DNA of 42,567 nt from Cyanobacteria bacterium SW_9_44_58 (GCA_003021905.1 PXPI01000083.1:1-42567); one strand, 5' to 3'; numbered from the stretch's first letter, positions 15,519 through 25,190 are shown. Notes: generated by a model from the letters alone, not told the origin. A program made the numbers and translations.

Positions 15519-15561
15519 GTTAGAGAGAGCGCCTTCTTAAACGAAAGGCGGCAACTCTAAC
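15519..15561. repeat. Two-tier palindromic element, copy 1
   Basis: GTTAGAG (15519-15525) pairs with CTCTAAC (15555-15561), and inside it CGCCTT (15530-15535) pairs with AAGGCG (15545-15550) around the loop CTTAAACGA. CGTTGG follows. The same architecture recurs next door and at 27683-27727. Confidence 0.65.
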
Positions 15562-15565
15562 CGTT

Positions 15566-15610
15566 GGTTGCAGATTAGGTTTTCTTAAACAAAAGGCCCC
15601 TCTTGCAACC
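15566..15610. repeat. Two-tier palindromic element, copy 2 (degenerate)
   Basis: GGTTGCA (15566-15572) pairs with TGCAACC (15604-15610); between them TTCTTAAAC-AAAAGGC repeats the loop of copy 1 and CGTTGG follows again. The outer stem differs in sequence from copy 1 yet still pairs, while the inner stem is largely lost. Confidence 0.55.
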
Positions 15611-15695
15611 GTTGGTCAAAACGCGATCAAGATATTCGGTTGGAGTTAGCGTGTTATATTATCTCACCTTATCGACAAATGTTGCAGGGTTGCCG

Positions 15696-15962
15696 TTAAG
15701 AGTGAGGAGAAGAAAATTCATCGGGATTATTGTTGTTCGGCGCAGGATTCAATGACCAACGGTATTCGATGGGATAATTCGTTTGATTGCATATGGATTC
15801 AATATGTTTTTGCTGAGCTTGGGCTTTGCGCAAGGTAACGATGAGTTGCTGCGTTTGCTGACGTAAATTGGGGTTTTGGTCAGTTGCAGTGATGGTTTGT
15901 CGTTCTAATAGTTGTAACAGCAACTCGTAATGGATATGAGAAGGGAGAGGTAACGGTAGCAT
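15696..15962 (-). CDS. Small cyanobacterial protein, probable DUF5340
   Basis: An 88-residue protein starting MLPLPLPSHIHYELLLQLLE and continuing RQTQQLIVTLRKAQAQQKHI and YPIEYRWSLNP. From recall this matches DUF5340, a short helical family seen only in cyanobacteria. The first two thirds are predicted helical and amphipathic (Gln/Leu rich, coiled-coil-like), and the tail is Asn/Pro rich and probably disordered. There is no signal peptide, membrane helix or catalytic motif. It lies between two minus-strand metabolic genes with separate gaps. Function unknown; the family label is moderate. Confidence 0.65.
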   Translation of the reverse strand: MLPLPLPSHIHYELLLQLLERQTITATDQNPNLRQQTQQLIVTLRKAQAQQKHIESICNQTNYPIEYRWSLNPAPNNNNPDEFSSPHS

Positions 15963-16013
15963 AACCAGATTTAGCAGTAGGCGAACAAATCAATGATCCA
16001 AACAGGGGGATTT

Positions 16014-16901
16014 TTATCCATTATATAGGGACGCGATCGCGCTGGCTGGATCGCTGTGAACTAATAATGATTCGCCAATTAAGACGGCATCGGCACCTGC
16101 TTGTTGGACAATTTTTAAATTTTCGGGGGTATGCAATCCGGATTCGCTCACAATTGTGATGTTTTTGGCTTGCAATTGTTCCCGACGTTGATTAATGAGA
16201 TGTGCTGTGGTTTGCAAATCTACCGAAAAGTCTTCTAAGTTGCGATTATTAATGCCGATGAGGCTAATGCCATCAACGGCAAGGGCGCGATCGAGTTCTT
16301 CTAACGTATGCACTTCCACCAGAGGCGTTATGCCCAAGCTATTAATAATTTTCATAAAATAGTTTAAGTCTTGATCACTCAAAATCGCAGCAATGAGTAA
16401 AATGGCATCTGCCCCTATCAACCGGGCTTGATAAATTTGGTAAGGATAAATAATAAATTCCTTGCACAATACCGGTAAATCAACAGCTTCTCTGGCTAAT
16501 CCTAAGTTCTCAAAGCTGCCCTCAAAAAAAGCGGCATCCGTTAACACTGATAAACAGCTTGCCCCAGCTTCTTGATAAGTTTTTGCCAACGCAACCGGAT
16601 CAAAATCGTCTCGAATTACCCCTTTACTCGGGGAAGCTTTTTTAATTTCGGCAATGAGGGCAGGATGACGTTTTTCCTGTTGCAATGCTGTTAAGAAATC
16701 TCTTGCTGGCGGGGCATTTTCCCGCACTTGTTTTCCTAACTTGAGAAAGGGCAATTTTTCCCGTTCCCGATCCACTTCCTTCTCTTTTTGCCAGACAATT
16801 TTTTCTAAAATGTTCTGGGGTTCATCATCGGGAAAGGCAACTTGGTACTGAACAGTATTGACATTAACGGCTGGATTGGGAGGTCGTCTTCTAATTTTCA
16901 T
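16014..16901 (-). CDS. trpC: Indole-3-glycerol phosphate synthase
   Basis: Catalyses ring closure of CdRP to indole-3-glycerol phosphate in tryptophan synthesis. The 295-residue TIM barrel shows [20 protein letters not shown] (catalytic Lys in [10 protein letters not shown], about residue 85), [33 protein letters not shown] (catalytic Lys), ALLIAAIL-type [46 protein letters not shown] and [12 protein letters not shown] 40-residue N-terminal extension ([20 protein letters not shown]) is usual in cyanobacterial TrpC. It lies downstream of lpdA but is separated from it by a strong terminator, so it is probably transcribed on its own. Confidence 0.95.
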   Translation of the reverse strand: MKIRRRPPNPAVNVNTVQYQVAFPDDEPQNILEKIVWQKEKEVDREREKLPFLKLGKQVRENAPPARDFLTALQQEKRHPALIAEIKKASPSKGVIRDDFDPVALAKTYQEAGASCLSVLTDAAFFEGSFENLGLAREAVDLPVLCKEFIIYPYQIYQARLIGADAILLIAAILSDQDLNYFMKIINSLGITPLVEVHTLEELDRALAVDGISLIGINNRNLEDFSVDLQTTAHLINQRREQLQAKNITIVSESGLHTPENLKIVQQAGADAVLIGESLLVHSDPASAIASLYNG

Positions 16902-16961
16902 TACAGATTCTCAAATTGCTAAAGTTACAGCAACTGGATTGCCTTGCTTATATAACAAAGC

Positions 16962-16993
16962 AAAAATGGGGATAGAAGAGTCTATGCCCCATT
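16962..16993 (-). terminator. Terminator between lpdA and trpC
   Basis: On the minus strand AATGGGG pairs with CCCCATT and, continuing inward past one bulged base, ATAGA pairs with TCTAT around a 4-base loop. Five T residues follow. It begins 11 bases after the lpdA stop. Confidence 0.85.
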
Positions 16994-17003
16994 CTAAAAA
17001 TAC

Positions 17004-18434
17004 TTAAGCCTTAACTTCCGCGCGTTTGAAGGCTTCATCCAGTACTTCCGAGAGGGTGGGGTGAGTATGAACATTAAACGCTAAATCTTGTACCGGTTGC
17101 CCAGACGCGATCGCGTTGGCAGCTTCTTGAATTAAATCAGAGGCATGCATGCCAATAATATGCGCCCCTAATAATTCTCCGGTATCTTCACGATAAATTA
17201 CTTTTGCCAGGCCATCGCTTTCCCCTTCGGCTAAGGCTTTAGAATTCGCTCTAAAATAAGTCCGAACGGATTTGATCTTGAATCCTTCTTCTTGGGCTAA
17301 CTCTTTGGCGGCGTCTTCTGTTAACCCCACATAGCTAATTTCAGGATGAGTAAACGCTGCTGCAGGAATGGCGCGATAATTCACCACATGGTCATCGCCG
17401 CAGATATTTTCTACCGCAGAGATGCCTTGCGCCGAAGCAGTGTGGGCTAACATCATTTTGCCTGTGGCATCGCCAATGGCCCATAAATTGGGGACCGGTT
17501 CACCATTGGCTAACACTTGCAAATGGTCGTTAGTGGGAATATAACCGCGACGGTCTGTTTCAACGCCAATATTATCCAAGCCGATATTTTTCGTTGCTGG
17601 AATCCGCCCAGTTGCCACCAAGGCAGCATCCACTTCCAACACTTCTGTTACTTCTTTGGTGTTGGCATCTGCTAGTTCAATCACCACTGGCGACCCTGGA
17701 GTTACACTTTTTGCCATAACCCCCACATGGGTTTCAATATCGCGAGGTTTGATTAAAACCCGTTCCGCCATCTTGGCAATATCGCGATCGAAGCCGGGCA
17801 TGAGATTATCTAAGGCTTCAATCATGCTAATTTCTGAACCGAGGGCGGAATAAATATCCGAAAATTCCAAGCCGATGTAACCGCTTCCGATAATGGCAAT
17901 CCAATCAGGAATCCAGCTTAATTTGAGGGCATCATCGCTGGTATAGACAGTTTTCCCATCGATTTGAATGCCAGGGGGGACAAACGGCGCTGAACCAGGA
18001 GAAAGAATAATATCGCGTCCGGTAATCGTCTTTTCCCCTTCCTCGCTGAGAACGCTAACTTTTTGCGGGGCAACAATTTTTCCCCAGCCATTGATAGTAT
18101 CGACTTTCAGGCGATCAAGGCTATTGCTCATATCGCCTCGGATTTTTTCCGCTAGGCTTTGGGCATGATTGGCAATTGTGGCGCGATCGAAATTGACGTT
18201 GCCCACCTGAATTCCTAAATCGTTTAAGTGATCGGCGTTTTGGAGTTCTCTTACCCGTCCTGAGGCAGCGAGTAGGGCTTTCGAGGGAACGCAGCCCCGA
18301 TTAACACAAGTTCCCCCCATTTCTTTGGCTTCAATGATAGCTGTTTTTAATCCCCGTTTGACAGCATGAAGGGCTGCGCCATGTCCACCGACACCTGCAC
18401 CAACGATGATGAGATCATAATCGAATTCCGCCAC
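17004..18434 (-). CDS. lpdA: Dihydrolipoyl dehydrogenase (E3)
   Basis: FAD-dependent E3 subunit of the pyruvate dehydrogenase complex and the glycine cleavage system; it reoxidises dihydrolipoamide with NAD. The 476-residue protein has [20 protein letters not shown] (FAD), [17 protein letters not shown] (redox disulfide), [20 protein letters not shown] (NAD), [32 protein letters not shown], and the C-terminal [14 protein letters not shown] with the catalytic His-Glu pair. The start is a GTG preceded by GGAGGAAG at good spacing. Gene order lpdA-trpC recurs in other cyanobacteria as I recall, though a terminator separates them here. Confidence 0.95.
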   Translation of the reverse strand: MAEFDYDLIIVGAGVGGHGAALHAVKRGLKTAIIEAKEMGGTCVNRGCVPSKALLAASGRVRELQNADHLNDLGIQVGNVNFDRATIANHAQSLAEKIRGDMSNSLDRLKVDTINGWGKIVAPQKVSVLSEEGEKTITGRDIILSPGSAPFVPPGIQIDGKTVYTSDDALKLSWIPDWIAIIGSGYIGLEFSDIYSALGSEISMIEALDNLMPGFDRDIAKMAERVLIKPRDIETHVGVMAKSVTPGSPVVIELADANTKEVTEVLEVDAALVATGRIPATKNIGLDNIGVETDRRGYIPTNDHLQVLANGEPVPNLWAIGDATGKMMLAHTASAQGISAVENICGDDHVVNYRAIPAAAFTHPEISYVGLTEDAAKELAQEEGFKIKSVRTYFRANSKALAEGESDGLAKVIYREDTGELLGAHIIGMHASDLIQEAANAIASGQPVQDLAFNVHTHPTLSEVLDEAFKRAEVKA

Positions 18435-18499
18435 TGCGTCTTCCTCCTTCTTTATCTTGCTAGTCGAATTCTTATCTTAACGGATTATGATCCCATCCC

Positions 18500-18541
18500 A
18501 AAGCAGCGATAGCGGTCGTTAATCCCAACCGCTAATGCTTT
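18500..18541. terminator. Two-tier stem-loop after aconitase
   Basis: AAAGCA (18500-18505) pairs with TGCTTT (18536-18541), and AGCGGT (18511-18516) pairs with ACCGCT (18528-18533). It lies just past the acnA stop. On the acnA strand no U-run follows, so termination is uncertain; the layout resembles the two-tier repeats elsewhere in the window. Confidence 0.4.
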
Positions 18542-18547
18542 GTTGTT

Positions 18548-21214
18548 TTAACTTTCCAACATCCCATACAGAACATAATGCAAAATCCCATCGGCCTCCA
18601 TATATTCCAACTCATCAGCGGTATCAATCCGCAAGGTTAGATCAGCGGCAATCGTCTTGCCATCCTCGCGGGTGAATTGACCCTGCACAGCCATCTGAGG
18701 CGTAATTCCCCGCTTCAGTCCAGTAATGCTGACCTGTTCCTTGCCAGTCAAACCTAGGGACTCAGCAGAGTTTCCTTCAGTAAATTGCAACGGCAGAACC
18801 CCCATGCCCACTAAATTAGCGCGATGGATCCGTTCAAAACTGGCGGCGATTACGGCTCGGACGCCAAGGAGTCGCGTGCCCTTAGCAGCCCAGTCGCGGG
18901 AGGAACCAGTGCCGTATTCCTTACCTGCGATGACCACTAGCGGTATTCCCTCATCGATGTAGCGCATAGCGGCATCATAAACGGACAACACTTCGCCAGA
19001 GGGGATGTGACGCGTCCAGCCCCCTGTTCTATCTGGCGTCATTTTGTTTTGAATGCGGATATTGCCAAAGGTACCGCGCATCATCACTTCATGATTGCCC
19101 CGGCGCGATCCAAAGGAGTTGAATTGCTCTTTGGGCACCCCATTTGCCTTCAAATATTGTCCGGCTGGCATATCTTCGGGAATCGCCCCCGCTGGTGAAA
19201 TATGGTCGGTGGTAATACTATCCCCCAGCAGTGCCAAAATGCGAGCATTGTCAATATTGCCGGGAGCACCTGGTTTTTCCGCAGGCATATTGTCGAAATA
19301 GGGGGGATGCTGGATATAGGTAGAGTTTTCATCCCAGGGATAGGTCAAGCTGCCAGCCACATCAAAGCTGTTCCATTCCGCATCGCCGGTAAACACATCA
19401 CTATATCGCTTCTGGAACATCTCCGGTGTAATCGAGTCTCGAATTAAATTTTGAATATCGTGTTGGCTAGGCCAGATTTCGCGCAAATAGACGGGATTGC
19501 CCTGCTTATCCCATCCCAGGGGCTCGTTATGCAAATCGGTGCGGACTGTTCCAGCCAAGGCATAGGCCACTACTAGCATAGGCGAGGCTAGATAATTGGA
19601 TTTGACTTGCGGATGAATTCGTCCCTCAAAATTGCGATTCCCGGATAACACACCTGCCACGTTGAGATCCTGGACATCAATGGCATTGGCAATTGGTTCA
19701 TACAGGGGGCCTGAATTGCCAATACAGGTGGTGCAACCGTAGCCAACCAAGTTAAACCCAAGCGCATCCAGATCCTCCTGCAAGTTGGCCTGTTCCAGAT
19801 AATCGCTAACAACTTGCGATCCTGGGGCAAGTGAGGTTTTCACCCAAGGCTTGGCAGTGAGTCCACGGTGACGCGCATTGCGTGCCAGCAATCCTGCCCC
19901 TAGCATAACCGCCGGGTTGGAAGTATTGGTACAGCTTGTGATCGCGGCAATTACCACATCCCCATCGCTAAGAGAATAGTTTTCTCCTGCCACTGGCTGT
20001 TGGCGCAGGGTTTCGATGCCGGAAGTTTCGGTGTAGTTGCCGGGAACCTTGTCCAGAGTCACGCGATCTTGCGGGCGCTTCGGTCCGGCCAGGGAGGGGC
20101 TCACCTTACTCAAATCCAGTTCCAGATAATGGCTGAATACTGGTTCTACCGTGCCTTCGCCAGCCCACAAGCCTTGACGTTTCGCATAATCTTCCACGAG
20201 TGCGATTTGGTCAGCATCGCGTCCTGTAAAGCGCAGGTAGTTTAAAGTTTCCTCATCAATGGGGAAGAAACCGCAAGTTGCGCCATATTCAGGAGACATA
20301 TTGGCAATAGTGGCGCGATCGGCCAAGGTTAGGTTTTTCAGCCCATCCCCATAGAATTCGACAAATTTCCCGACAACGCCAAATTCCCGCAAAATCTGAG
20401 TAACAGTCAGCACTAAATCAGTGGCAGTAGCCCCTTCGGGGAGAGCGCCAGTTAGCTTAAACCCAACCACTTCCGGAAGCTTCATGGAATAGGGCTGGCC
20501 AAGCATAGCCGCTTCGGCCTCAATTCCCCCAACTCCCCAACCGAGAATCGCTAGTCCGTTGATCATGGTAGTGTGGGAATCAGTACCGACCAAGGTATCG
20601 GGATAGGCCCAAGTTTCCCCATTCTCCGTTGTTTCTGTCCAAACCACCTGCCCGAGATATTCGAGATTGACCTGATGGCAAATTCCTGTGCCAGGGGGAA
20701 CAACACGGAAATTATTGAATGCTTCTTGTCCCCAGCGCAGGAAACGGTAACGCTCGCGGTTACGCTCAAATTCCGTTTTAACATTGGTGTCGAAGGCACT
20801 GGCAGCAGCATAGGCATCAACCATCACCGAATGGTCAATGACCAAATCTACCGGGCGCAACGGATTGATTTGCTTTGGGTTGCCGCCTAGATCCACCATG
20901 GCATCACGCATAGCTGCTAAATCGACAATCGCTGGCACACCGGTAAAATCCTGCATCAGTACTCGGGCCGGACGATAGGCAATGTCTTGATCAACACGAC
21001 GCTTTTCCAGCCAAGTTTTAAAAGCATAAATATTATCATCTGTAACTGATTCGCCATCATAATGGCGCAGTAAATTTTCCAGCAATACTTTCAGCGTCCG
21101 TGGCAAGCGTGAAATATCTCCCAATCCCTGTTCGGCAGCCTTATCCAGGCTGGTGTAGCGATATTTGATGCCGTTATGGGTAAAAGTTGCGGTGGTGAAA
21201 GCAAATGCGGACAT
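18548..21214 (-). CDS. acnA: Aconitate hydratase, AcnA/IRP type
   Basis: Converts citrate to isocitrate in the TCA cycle using a [4Fe-4S] cluster. At 888 residues it has the AcnA/IRP layout: [76 protein letters not shown] (first cluster Cys), [14 protein letters not shown] (two more), and the swivel domain [36 protein letters not shown]. Most cyanobacteria I know carry AcnB instead. The gene is visibly richer in G+C than its neighbours and I find no complete HIP1 octamer in its 2.7 kb, both compatible with acquisition from another bacterial group. It is divergent from the membrane protein gene at 21403. Confidence 0.93.
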   Translation of the reverse strand: MSAFAFTTATFTHNGIKYRYTSLDKAAEQGLGDISRLPRTLKVLLENLLRHYDGESVTDDNIYAFKTWLEKRRVDQDIAYRPARVLMQDFTGVPAIVDLAAMRDAMVDLGGNPKQINPLRPVDLVIDHSVMVDAYAAASAFDTNVKTEFERNRERYRFLRWGQEAFNNFRVVPPGTGICHQVNLEYLGQVVWTETTENGETWAYPDTLVGTDSHTTMINGLAILGWGVGGIEAEAAMLGQPYSMKLPEVVGFKLTGALPEGATATDLVLTVTQILREFGVVGKFVEFYGDGLKNLTLADRATIANMSPEYGATCGFFPIDEETLNYLRFTGRDADQIALVEDYAKRQGLWAGEGTVEPVFSHYLELDLSKVSPSLAGPKRPQDRVTLDKVPGNYTETSGIETLRQQPVAGENYSLSDGDVVIAAITSCTNTSNPAVMLGAGLLARNARHRGLTAKPWVKTSLAPGSQVVSDYLEQANLQEDLDALGFNLVGYGCTTCIGNSGPLYEPIANAIDVQDLNVAGVLSGNRNFEGRIHPQVKSNYLASPMLVVAYALAGTVRTDLHNEPLGWDKQGNPVYLREIWPSQHDIQNLIRDSITPEMFQKRYSDVFTGDAEWNSFDVAGSLTYPWDENSTYIQHPPYFDNMPAEKPGAPGNIDNARILALLGDSITTDHISPAGAIPEDMPAGQYLKANGVPKEQFNSFGSRRGNHEVMMRGTFGNIRIQNKMTPDRTGGWTRHIPSGEVLSVYDAAMRYIDEGIPLVVIAGKEYGTGSSRDWAAKGTRLLGVRAVIAASFERIHRANLVGMGVLPLQFTEGNSAESLGLTGKEQVSITGLKRGITPQMAVQGQFTREDGKTIAADLTLRIDTADELEYMEADGILHYVLYGMLES

Positions 21215-21340
21215 AATCGGAAATCTATAGAATTCAACTAGCCTAAAAGTGACATGAAGATTCTAACAATTTCTGAGAGTGCAAGAAGGTTATGGGGAAC
21301 TTCCACAATCATCAAGCGCTGTCCCCAGTATAAATGTAAA

Positions 21341-21374
21341 GATATATGTCAATATGTTAATATATCCTTGACAT
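21341..21374. promoter_or_regulatory. Nested inverted repeats in the acnA / 21403 divergent region
   Basis: GATATAT (21341-21347) is mirrored by ATATATC (21360-21366), and overlapping it ATGTCAA (21346-21352) is mirrored by TTGACAT (21368-21374). Both lie in the AT-rich divergent promoter region and could be an operator, or chance in low-complexity sequence. Confidence 0.35.
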
Positions 21375-21402
21375 TGCTTCAGAAAGTTCAGCTTTAACAT
21401 CC

Positions 21403-22092
21403 ATGGCTTTTTTTAACATCACAGAACCAATCATTCGTCGCAAACAAACAGCTCTTGATTTACAAGACCTCTGCGGTTTACTCAAAATTAATATCGAAGT
21501 TGGCAATAATCAGTTATTTTCCCGATTTTATACCAGAATCGATCAAGCACTTCTCTTATGGAGCGGGGTTGCTTTTATCATTTTTACAACAGCACAATTT
21601 TTCCCTGTTAGTTGGATTACACAGGCTTATTTCTGGTCAATTTTGACTCTGATTGCAATTGGGGCTATGATTATTCTTACTCGTTTCTGGACAAAAGTGG
21701 AACAACTTTCCTGGGTAATCTACTTATGGGGAAGTTTAATGCTGTTTAGTTTAACCCTCACGAATCTCGGAATTTTTGGCGGTTGGGGAATTATCTTGAT
21801 GAATCTGTGTTCTTTGTGGCTGGGAAGTTGTGCTGTTGGTTATTTCTTAACTGGGCTAGGCTTAAAATCCCGTCTTTTTATACTTATGGGAGCAATTCAT
21901 TTAGTAACCATTGCTATCCTGCCCATGATTCCAGGTTGGCAGTTTTTAACCACTGGTTTAGTCATTGCTGGCAGTTTGGTCTTATTATCAGAACTGCAAT
22001 GGGATATGCGCGAAGCAATCACCTCACCCGTTTTATCGGAAGCGGAACAGACATTTAATTGGCAACAACGCCAACAGCGGCAAGGGGAATAA
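21403..22092 (+). CDS. Conserved cyanobacterial membrane protein, unknown function
   Basis: A 229-residue protein with about six hydrophobic helices: roughly residues 48-66 (ALLLWSGVAFIIFTTAQFF), 73-92, 102-122, 125-148, 156-174 and 178-196. Both ends are polar, and the C-terminus is Gln/Arg rich (TFNWQQRQQRQGE). The N-terminal soluble stretch RRKQTALDLQDLCGLLKINI precedes the first helix. I see no transport, enzymatic or binding motif and do not recognise the family with confidence. The gene stands alone between divergent acnA and a 457-base gap. Base composition is like its surroundings. Confidence 0.7.
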   Translation: MAFFNITEPIIRRKQTALDLQDLCGLLKINIEVGNNQLFSRFYTRIDQALLLWSGVAFIIFTTAQFFPVSWITQAYFWSILTLIAIGAMIILTRFWTKVEQLSWVIYLWGSLMLFSLTLTNLGIFGGWGIILMNLCSLWLGSCAVGYFLTGLGLKSRLFILMGAIHLVTIAILPMIPGWQFLTTGLVIAGSLVLLSELQWDMREAITSPVLSEAEQTFNWQQRQQRQGE

Positions 22093-22549
22093 AATTGTAC
22101 AAGTTTTCTTGCTAAGCAATTATTCTGAGTTAAATATAAAGTTTTCTGTAGTAAAGGTTACATTATTAACTGAGATTTTTTATCCTAGAAATATAAGAAA
22201 AGTTGAGATGAAGTTAGCTGTCACTATCAGTTGTTTTGCTGTTTGGGCTGAGAATTCTCTTCTGAAGGAGAACGGCGTCAGGAAGAGATAGGATAGCTGA
22301 CTGATGCAATTACACCTTTGAATCCTAAGTTAGGAAAAAAGGAGTTGGATGAGAGTTATGGGTTTGGGGTTTTTGCCGTTTCCCCCAATTTGCAACTTTG
22401 AAGGGAGTGCGAAACCGCTCATCAGAACAGCCTAACAAAGTTGACCTACTTGGGAACAATAAGTTAAACAACGAACTCCCACCAACTCCTCTTATTTCAG
22501 AATTACTCCTTGCCAAAATCCCACTGAGGAGAATTGGCAGGGAGATTTC
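22093..22549. other. Long intergenic stretch with no recognised gene
   Basis: About 457 bases between convergent genes. I see only short frames without family signatures, and an imperfect stem (CCTTGCCAA about 22508 with TTGGCAGG about 22534) just beyond the pterin dehydratase stop. A stretch around 22380-22440 reads on the minus strand as FRTPFKVANWGKRQ, which feels like a recurrent intergenic sequence, but I cannot identify it. Confidence 0.4.
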
Positions 22550-22900
22550 TTATGGAGAAAGCTTCTTAAAAATTCTATCAGTTTTAGTCGCCATAATAAA
22601 GTCATTGCGATGCAATCCTTTAATGGTGTGAGTCCACCATTGAACGGTTACTTTCCCCCACTCTACAATCAAAGTGGGGTGATGTCCTTCTTGTTCCGCT
22701 ATTTCTCCAATCTGCTGGGCTAAATAAAGTGCCTGTTTAAAGTTGGGCAACTTGTAGCTCCGTTCTAAGTAAGGAATTTGATTGTCCCTGACAAGATGCC
22801 AATCCGGAATTTGAGGTTGATACTGAGCAATTTCTTCCTCACTGACAGGAGAAACATTCCCTTGACAGGGAAGGCAAGTTTGTTGCGATAAAGCTTCCAT
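22550..22900 (-). CDS. 4a-hydroxytetrahydrobiopterin dehydratase (PCD)
   Basis: A 116-residue pterin-4a-carbinolamine dehydratase homologue, which regenerates the pterin cofactor of aromatic hydroxylases; in cyanobacteria it may serve pterin recycling more generally. The core signature is EGHHPTLIVEWGKVTVQWW followed by THTIKGLHRNDFIMA, with the catalytic His pair in GHHP and the TH further on. The N-terminus has CLPCQGNVSPVSEEEI and the family Trp in PDWHLV. The ATG at 22900 (MEALSQQ) is preferred over a TTG two codons earlier. It is followed on the same strand by nothing close, and preceded by a small membrane protein gene. Confidence 0.92.
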   Translation of the reverse strand: MEALSQQTCLPCQGNVSPVSEEEIAQYQPQIPDWHLVRDNQIPYLERSYKLPNFKQALYLAQQIGEIAEQEGHHPTLIVEWGKVTVQWWTHTIKGLHRNDFIMATKTDRIFKKLSP

Positions 22901-22931
22901 ATGCAAAGGCTCGCACTGATTTCAACAAAAT

Positions 22932-23126
22932 TTATTTCACCGATCGCGTCAAGGGGGGCGTAGTTTGCAACAACGTATCTAGGGCATTATTGCTGGAATA
23001 GTAGGTAATGATGGTTGGCGGAACTGTCAGGGTTAAAACCGCGATCGCGGTCCCCGCAATACTCGCCCAACTGTAAGTTTTGAGTTGAGAAGACCTGCCA
23101 GGCAAACTACTACTACTAGAATCCAT
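22932..23126 (-). CDS. Small single-pass membrane protein, unknown
   Basis: From the ATG at 23126 it encodes 64 residues (MDSSSSSLPGRSSQLKTYSW...). There is one hydrophobic segment, about residues 20-44 (ASIAGTAIAVLTLTVPPTII), then TYYSSNNALDTLLQTTPPL. A longer form from a GTG at 23195 or an ATG at 23180 is possible, but the extra residues look like untranslated leader. I recall short cyanobacterial proteins with the same helix, but no function. It ends 31 bases before the pterin dehydratase start on the same strand, so it may share a transcript. Confidence 0.55.
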   Translation of the reverse strand: MDSSSSSLPGRSSQLKTYSWASIAGTAIAVLTLTVPPTIITYYSSNNALDTLLQTTPPLTRSVK

Positions 23127-23261
23127 AGAGAAATAATGAGTTAAAGAAACGAACGAAACAACACTGGAGACGCTTTTCATGCAACTAGTCTCCACTTTTT
23201 ATTGTACTTATTTTCCAGCAAGCAATGGTGTGGTAAACAACACTCCTAGCTTTGAAGAAAG

Positions 23262-24227
23262 TTACCGGCTAGAATAAGCCTGCACGGGCTCTTTAATCCA
23301 ACGAATGTAAAGATGTTTAAACAGAGAACGCAAGACGCGTGGGGCGCCAAAGTCGATAGGGTGAAGTTGGTCGGAAAGTTTCCAATTGTTAATCTGGAAA
23401 GAGGTCGGTGTTTCTAGAGGGAACAACATTTCATCCAAATTCGGGCAAAGCCCTTGGCGAATCGAGGCAGCAATGGTGGGAACTTGTTGGGGAGGAACAT
23501 TGAGAATTTCGGTGAGGGCGCGATCGAGGGCAAAGACATTGCCGGAGGCCCCAAGCAATCCCAAACTCCGAGGTTCACCGGCACTGGGGCCGTTGCCTTC
23601 ATGGCCGATAATTCCGTCAATTAGCGTTAAATCCGGCGCGATCGCGTTGGCTGTTTCTACCAGCATATTGCCAAAGCGATTGCTATCTTTCCCAGCTTCC
23701 ATATGCCACCAGGCTTTCATTTTCCCCGGAACACAGCCAAACAAATTTTTAACACCCAATGTCAGCGTCAGTTGACTGTGAGATTTTACCTTGGGTAGAT
23801 TAATTACCGCATCTGCCGACATCGCTTCTTTAGATAGCCGAAGATGATTAAATTCTTCGCTAGCCGTTTGATAGCGTTTCCCCTGAAATTCAACAATGGG
23901 GATTTGCAAAGCCTCTACCATGGGTAAATAGCCATTGGCTTTTGCCACCCCATGGGCGCTGCCAAAGGCCGGACTATCGCCAATAAAAGGGTTGCCCCCG
24001 GCTTCTTTAACAAGTTTGGCAACACAAGCTACTATTTCCGAGCGAGTAATGCATTCTTTCGCGGGGCAAGATCCGGTGAGAAAATTCGGTTTTAATAAAA
24101 CATTGGCCCCTGGTTCAACAAAAGCTTCTATTCCTCCCAGGGGCGACAAGACGTTTTTGATTGATTCTTCTAATTGCGGAGACTGATAGGATTGGGCGGC
24201 AATGAGGCTAACAGAGGGTGAATTCAT
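23262..24227 (-). CDS. DUF362 domain protein
   Basis: A 321-residue protein of the DUF362 family. Marks are VLLKPNFLTGSCPAKECITR (about residues 44-63), GNPFIGDSPAFGSAHGVAK, AVINLPKVKSHSQLTLTLGV, KNLFGCVPGKMKAWWHM and LIDGIIGHEGNGPSAGEPR. Many DUF362 proteins carry a C-terminal ferredoxin-type Fe-S domain; here the C-terminus lacks CxxCxxC clusters, so this is the single-domain form. The activity is not established. It follows the ABC permease gene on the same strand after an 84-base gap holding a hairpin, so it may or may not be in that operon. Confidence 0.85.
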   Translation of the reverse strand: MNSPSVSLIAAQSYQSPQLEESIKNVLSPLGGIEAFVEPGANVLLKPNFLTGSCPAKECITRSEIVACVAKLVKEAGGNPFIGDSPAFGSAHGVAKANGYLPMVEALQIPIVEFQGKRYQTASEEFNHLRLSKEAMSADAVINLPKVKSHSQLTLTLGVKNLFGCVPGKMKAWWHMEAGKDSNRFGNMLVETANAIAPDLTLIDGIIGHEGNGPSAGEPRSLGLLGASGNVFALDRALTEILNVPPQQVPTIAASIRQGLCPNLDEMLFPLETPTSFQINNWKLSDQLHPIDFGAPRVLRSLFKHLYIRWIKEPVQAYSSR

Positions 24228-24266
24228 GGTTTTTTGATGATTGAATTGGTGTCCCGTTGAACAAGG

Positions 24267-24299
24267 GAGAGGGGAAAAATTGCTGAGTTGCCCTCTCCT
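24267..24299. terminator. Stem-loop between ABC permease and DUF362 gene
   Basis: GGAGAGGG (24267-24274) pairs perfectly with CCCTCTCC (24292-24299) across a 17-base loop. No U-run follows on the minus strand, so it could be a weak terminator or mRNA processing element. Confidence 0.4.
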
Positions 24300-24311
24300 C
24301 CAGTTCAGCTG

Positions 24312-25190
24312 TTAAGCAAAACGACGGCGAATGATCGGTTGAATAAGTAATAAAATGACGATATCAAAGGCTAATAACGCCAGTAAGCTAGCACCAAACG
24401 AGAGGTTTAGCCAGGAAGTTTCCAAGACGGTACTGTTGAACGTCCATTCGGGATTAATGTAAATATAGCGAATGGGTTCAATGGCGTAGGTTAAAGGATT
24501 GACGCTGGCAACCGCTTTTAAAAACTCGGCCATGAAGTTTAAGGGGGCTAGGGCAGTGCTGGCAAAAAGCAAGGGAAGATTGGTCACAAAAATTACTGCA
24601 ATGAGTTCCACGTGGCCTGGTAAGGCAAAGGCTAAGCCTAAGCTCAGGGCTGTCACACCCGCCACAATTAAAAAGACAATGAGCGCGATCGCGCCTAACC
24701 CGGCTAAGCTAGGCAATCCGGCGCCAATAAAGGCGCTTAATCCCACAATCGCTGCCGTTTGGATAAAACTGAGGCTAACAATGTAAATCGTAGAGGCAGC
24801 CACAATGGAAAAGCGGGAACTCAACGGGGCAACCAAAAGGCGATTGAGAAAGCCGAACTCGCGATCGAACATCACTGGCAGTCCCGCATTCAATGCCCCG
24901 GAAAAAGCAGTAAACACAATGATGCCAGGGGCAAGAAACTGGCTGTAGCCGATTCCTTCCCCTAACAACCCTTCTGGGGCATACTGGAATAAAGCGCCAA
25001 ATAGAAGCAACCACATCAAGGGTTGAACAATGCCGGCAATCAGTGTGGAAGGGCGGCGTTGTAGCTGAATAAACAGACGTTTGGTTAAAGCGCCGGTTTC
25101 TTGGATAAATTCGCCAACGGGATTGTCAGGGATAGTCTGTTGGCTTTCAATGACAGAATTGGGGGATAAAGGACTCAGACTTTGACTCAT
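24312..25190 (-). CDS. ABC-2 type transporter permease (DrrB-like)
   Basis: A 292-residue membrane subunit with six hydrophobic helices. A cytoplasmic N-terminus (residues 1-45, EFIQETGALTKRLFIQLQRR) is followed by the helix LIAGIVQPLMWLLLFGALFQ, LAPGIIVFTAFSGALNAGLP, the conserved cytoplasmic MFDREFGFLNRLLVAPLSS, and further helices. A C-terminal helix pair contains NPLTYAIEPIRYIY, typical of DrrB/NodJ permeases. It partners the ATPase gene 23 bases upstream on the same strand. Such pairs export lipids, polyketides or drugs; the substrate cannot be deduced. The start ATG is clear, with AGGAGA nearby. Confidence 0.9.
   Translation of the reverse strand: MSQSLSPLSPNSVIESQQTIPDNPVGEFIQETGALTKRLFIQLQRRPSTLIAGIVQPLMWLLLFGALFQYAPEGLLGEGIGYSQFLAPGIIVFTAFSGALNAGLPVMFDREFGFLNRLLVAPLSSRFSIVAASTIYIVSLSFIQTAAIVGLSAFIGAGLPSLAGLGAIALIVFLIVAGVTALSLGLAFALPGHVELIAVIFVTNLPLLFASTALAPLNFMAEFLKAVASVNPLTYAIEPIRYIYINPEWTFNSTVLETSWLNLSFGASLLALLAFDIVILLLIQPIIRRRFA

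Noticed and set aside
22325-22516. Minus-strand frame with FRTPFKVANWGKRQ in the gap after the membrane protein
   Set aside because: It feels like recurrent intergenic sequence, but I could not tie it to any gene or element, and there is no ribosome site.
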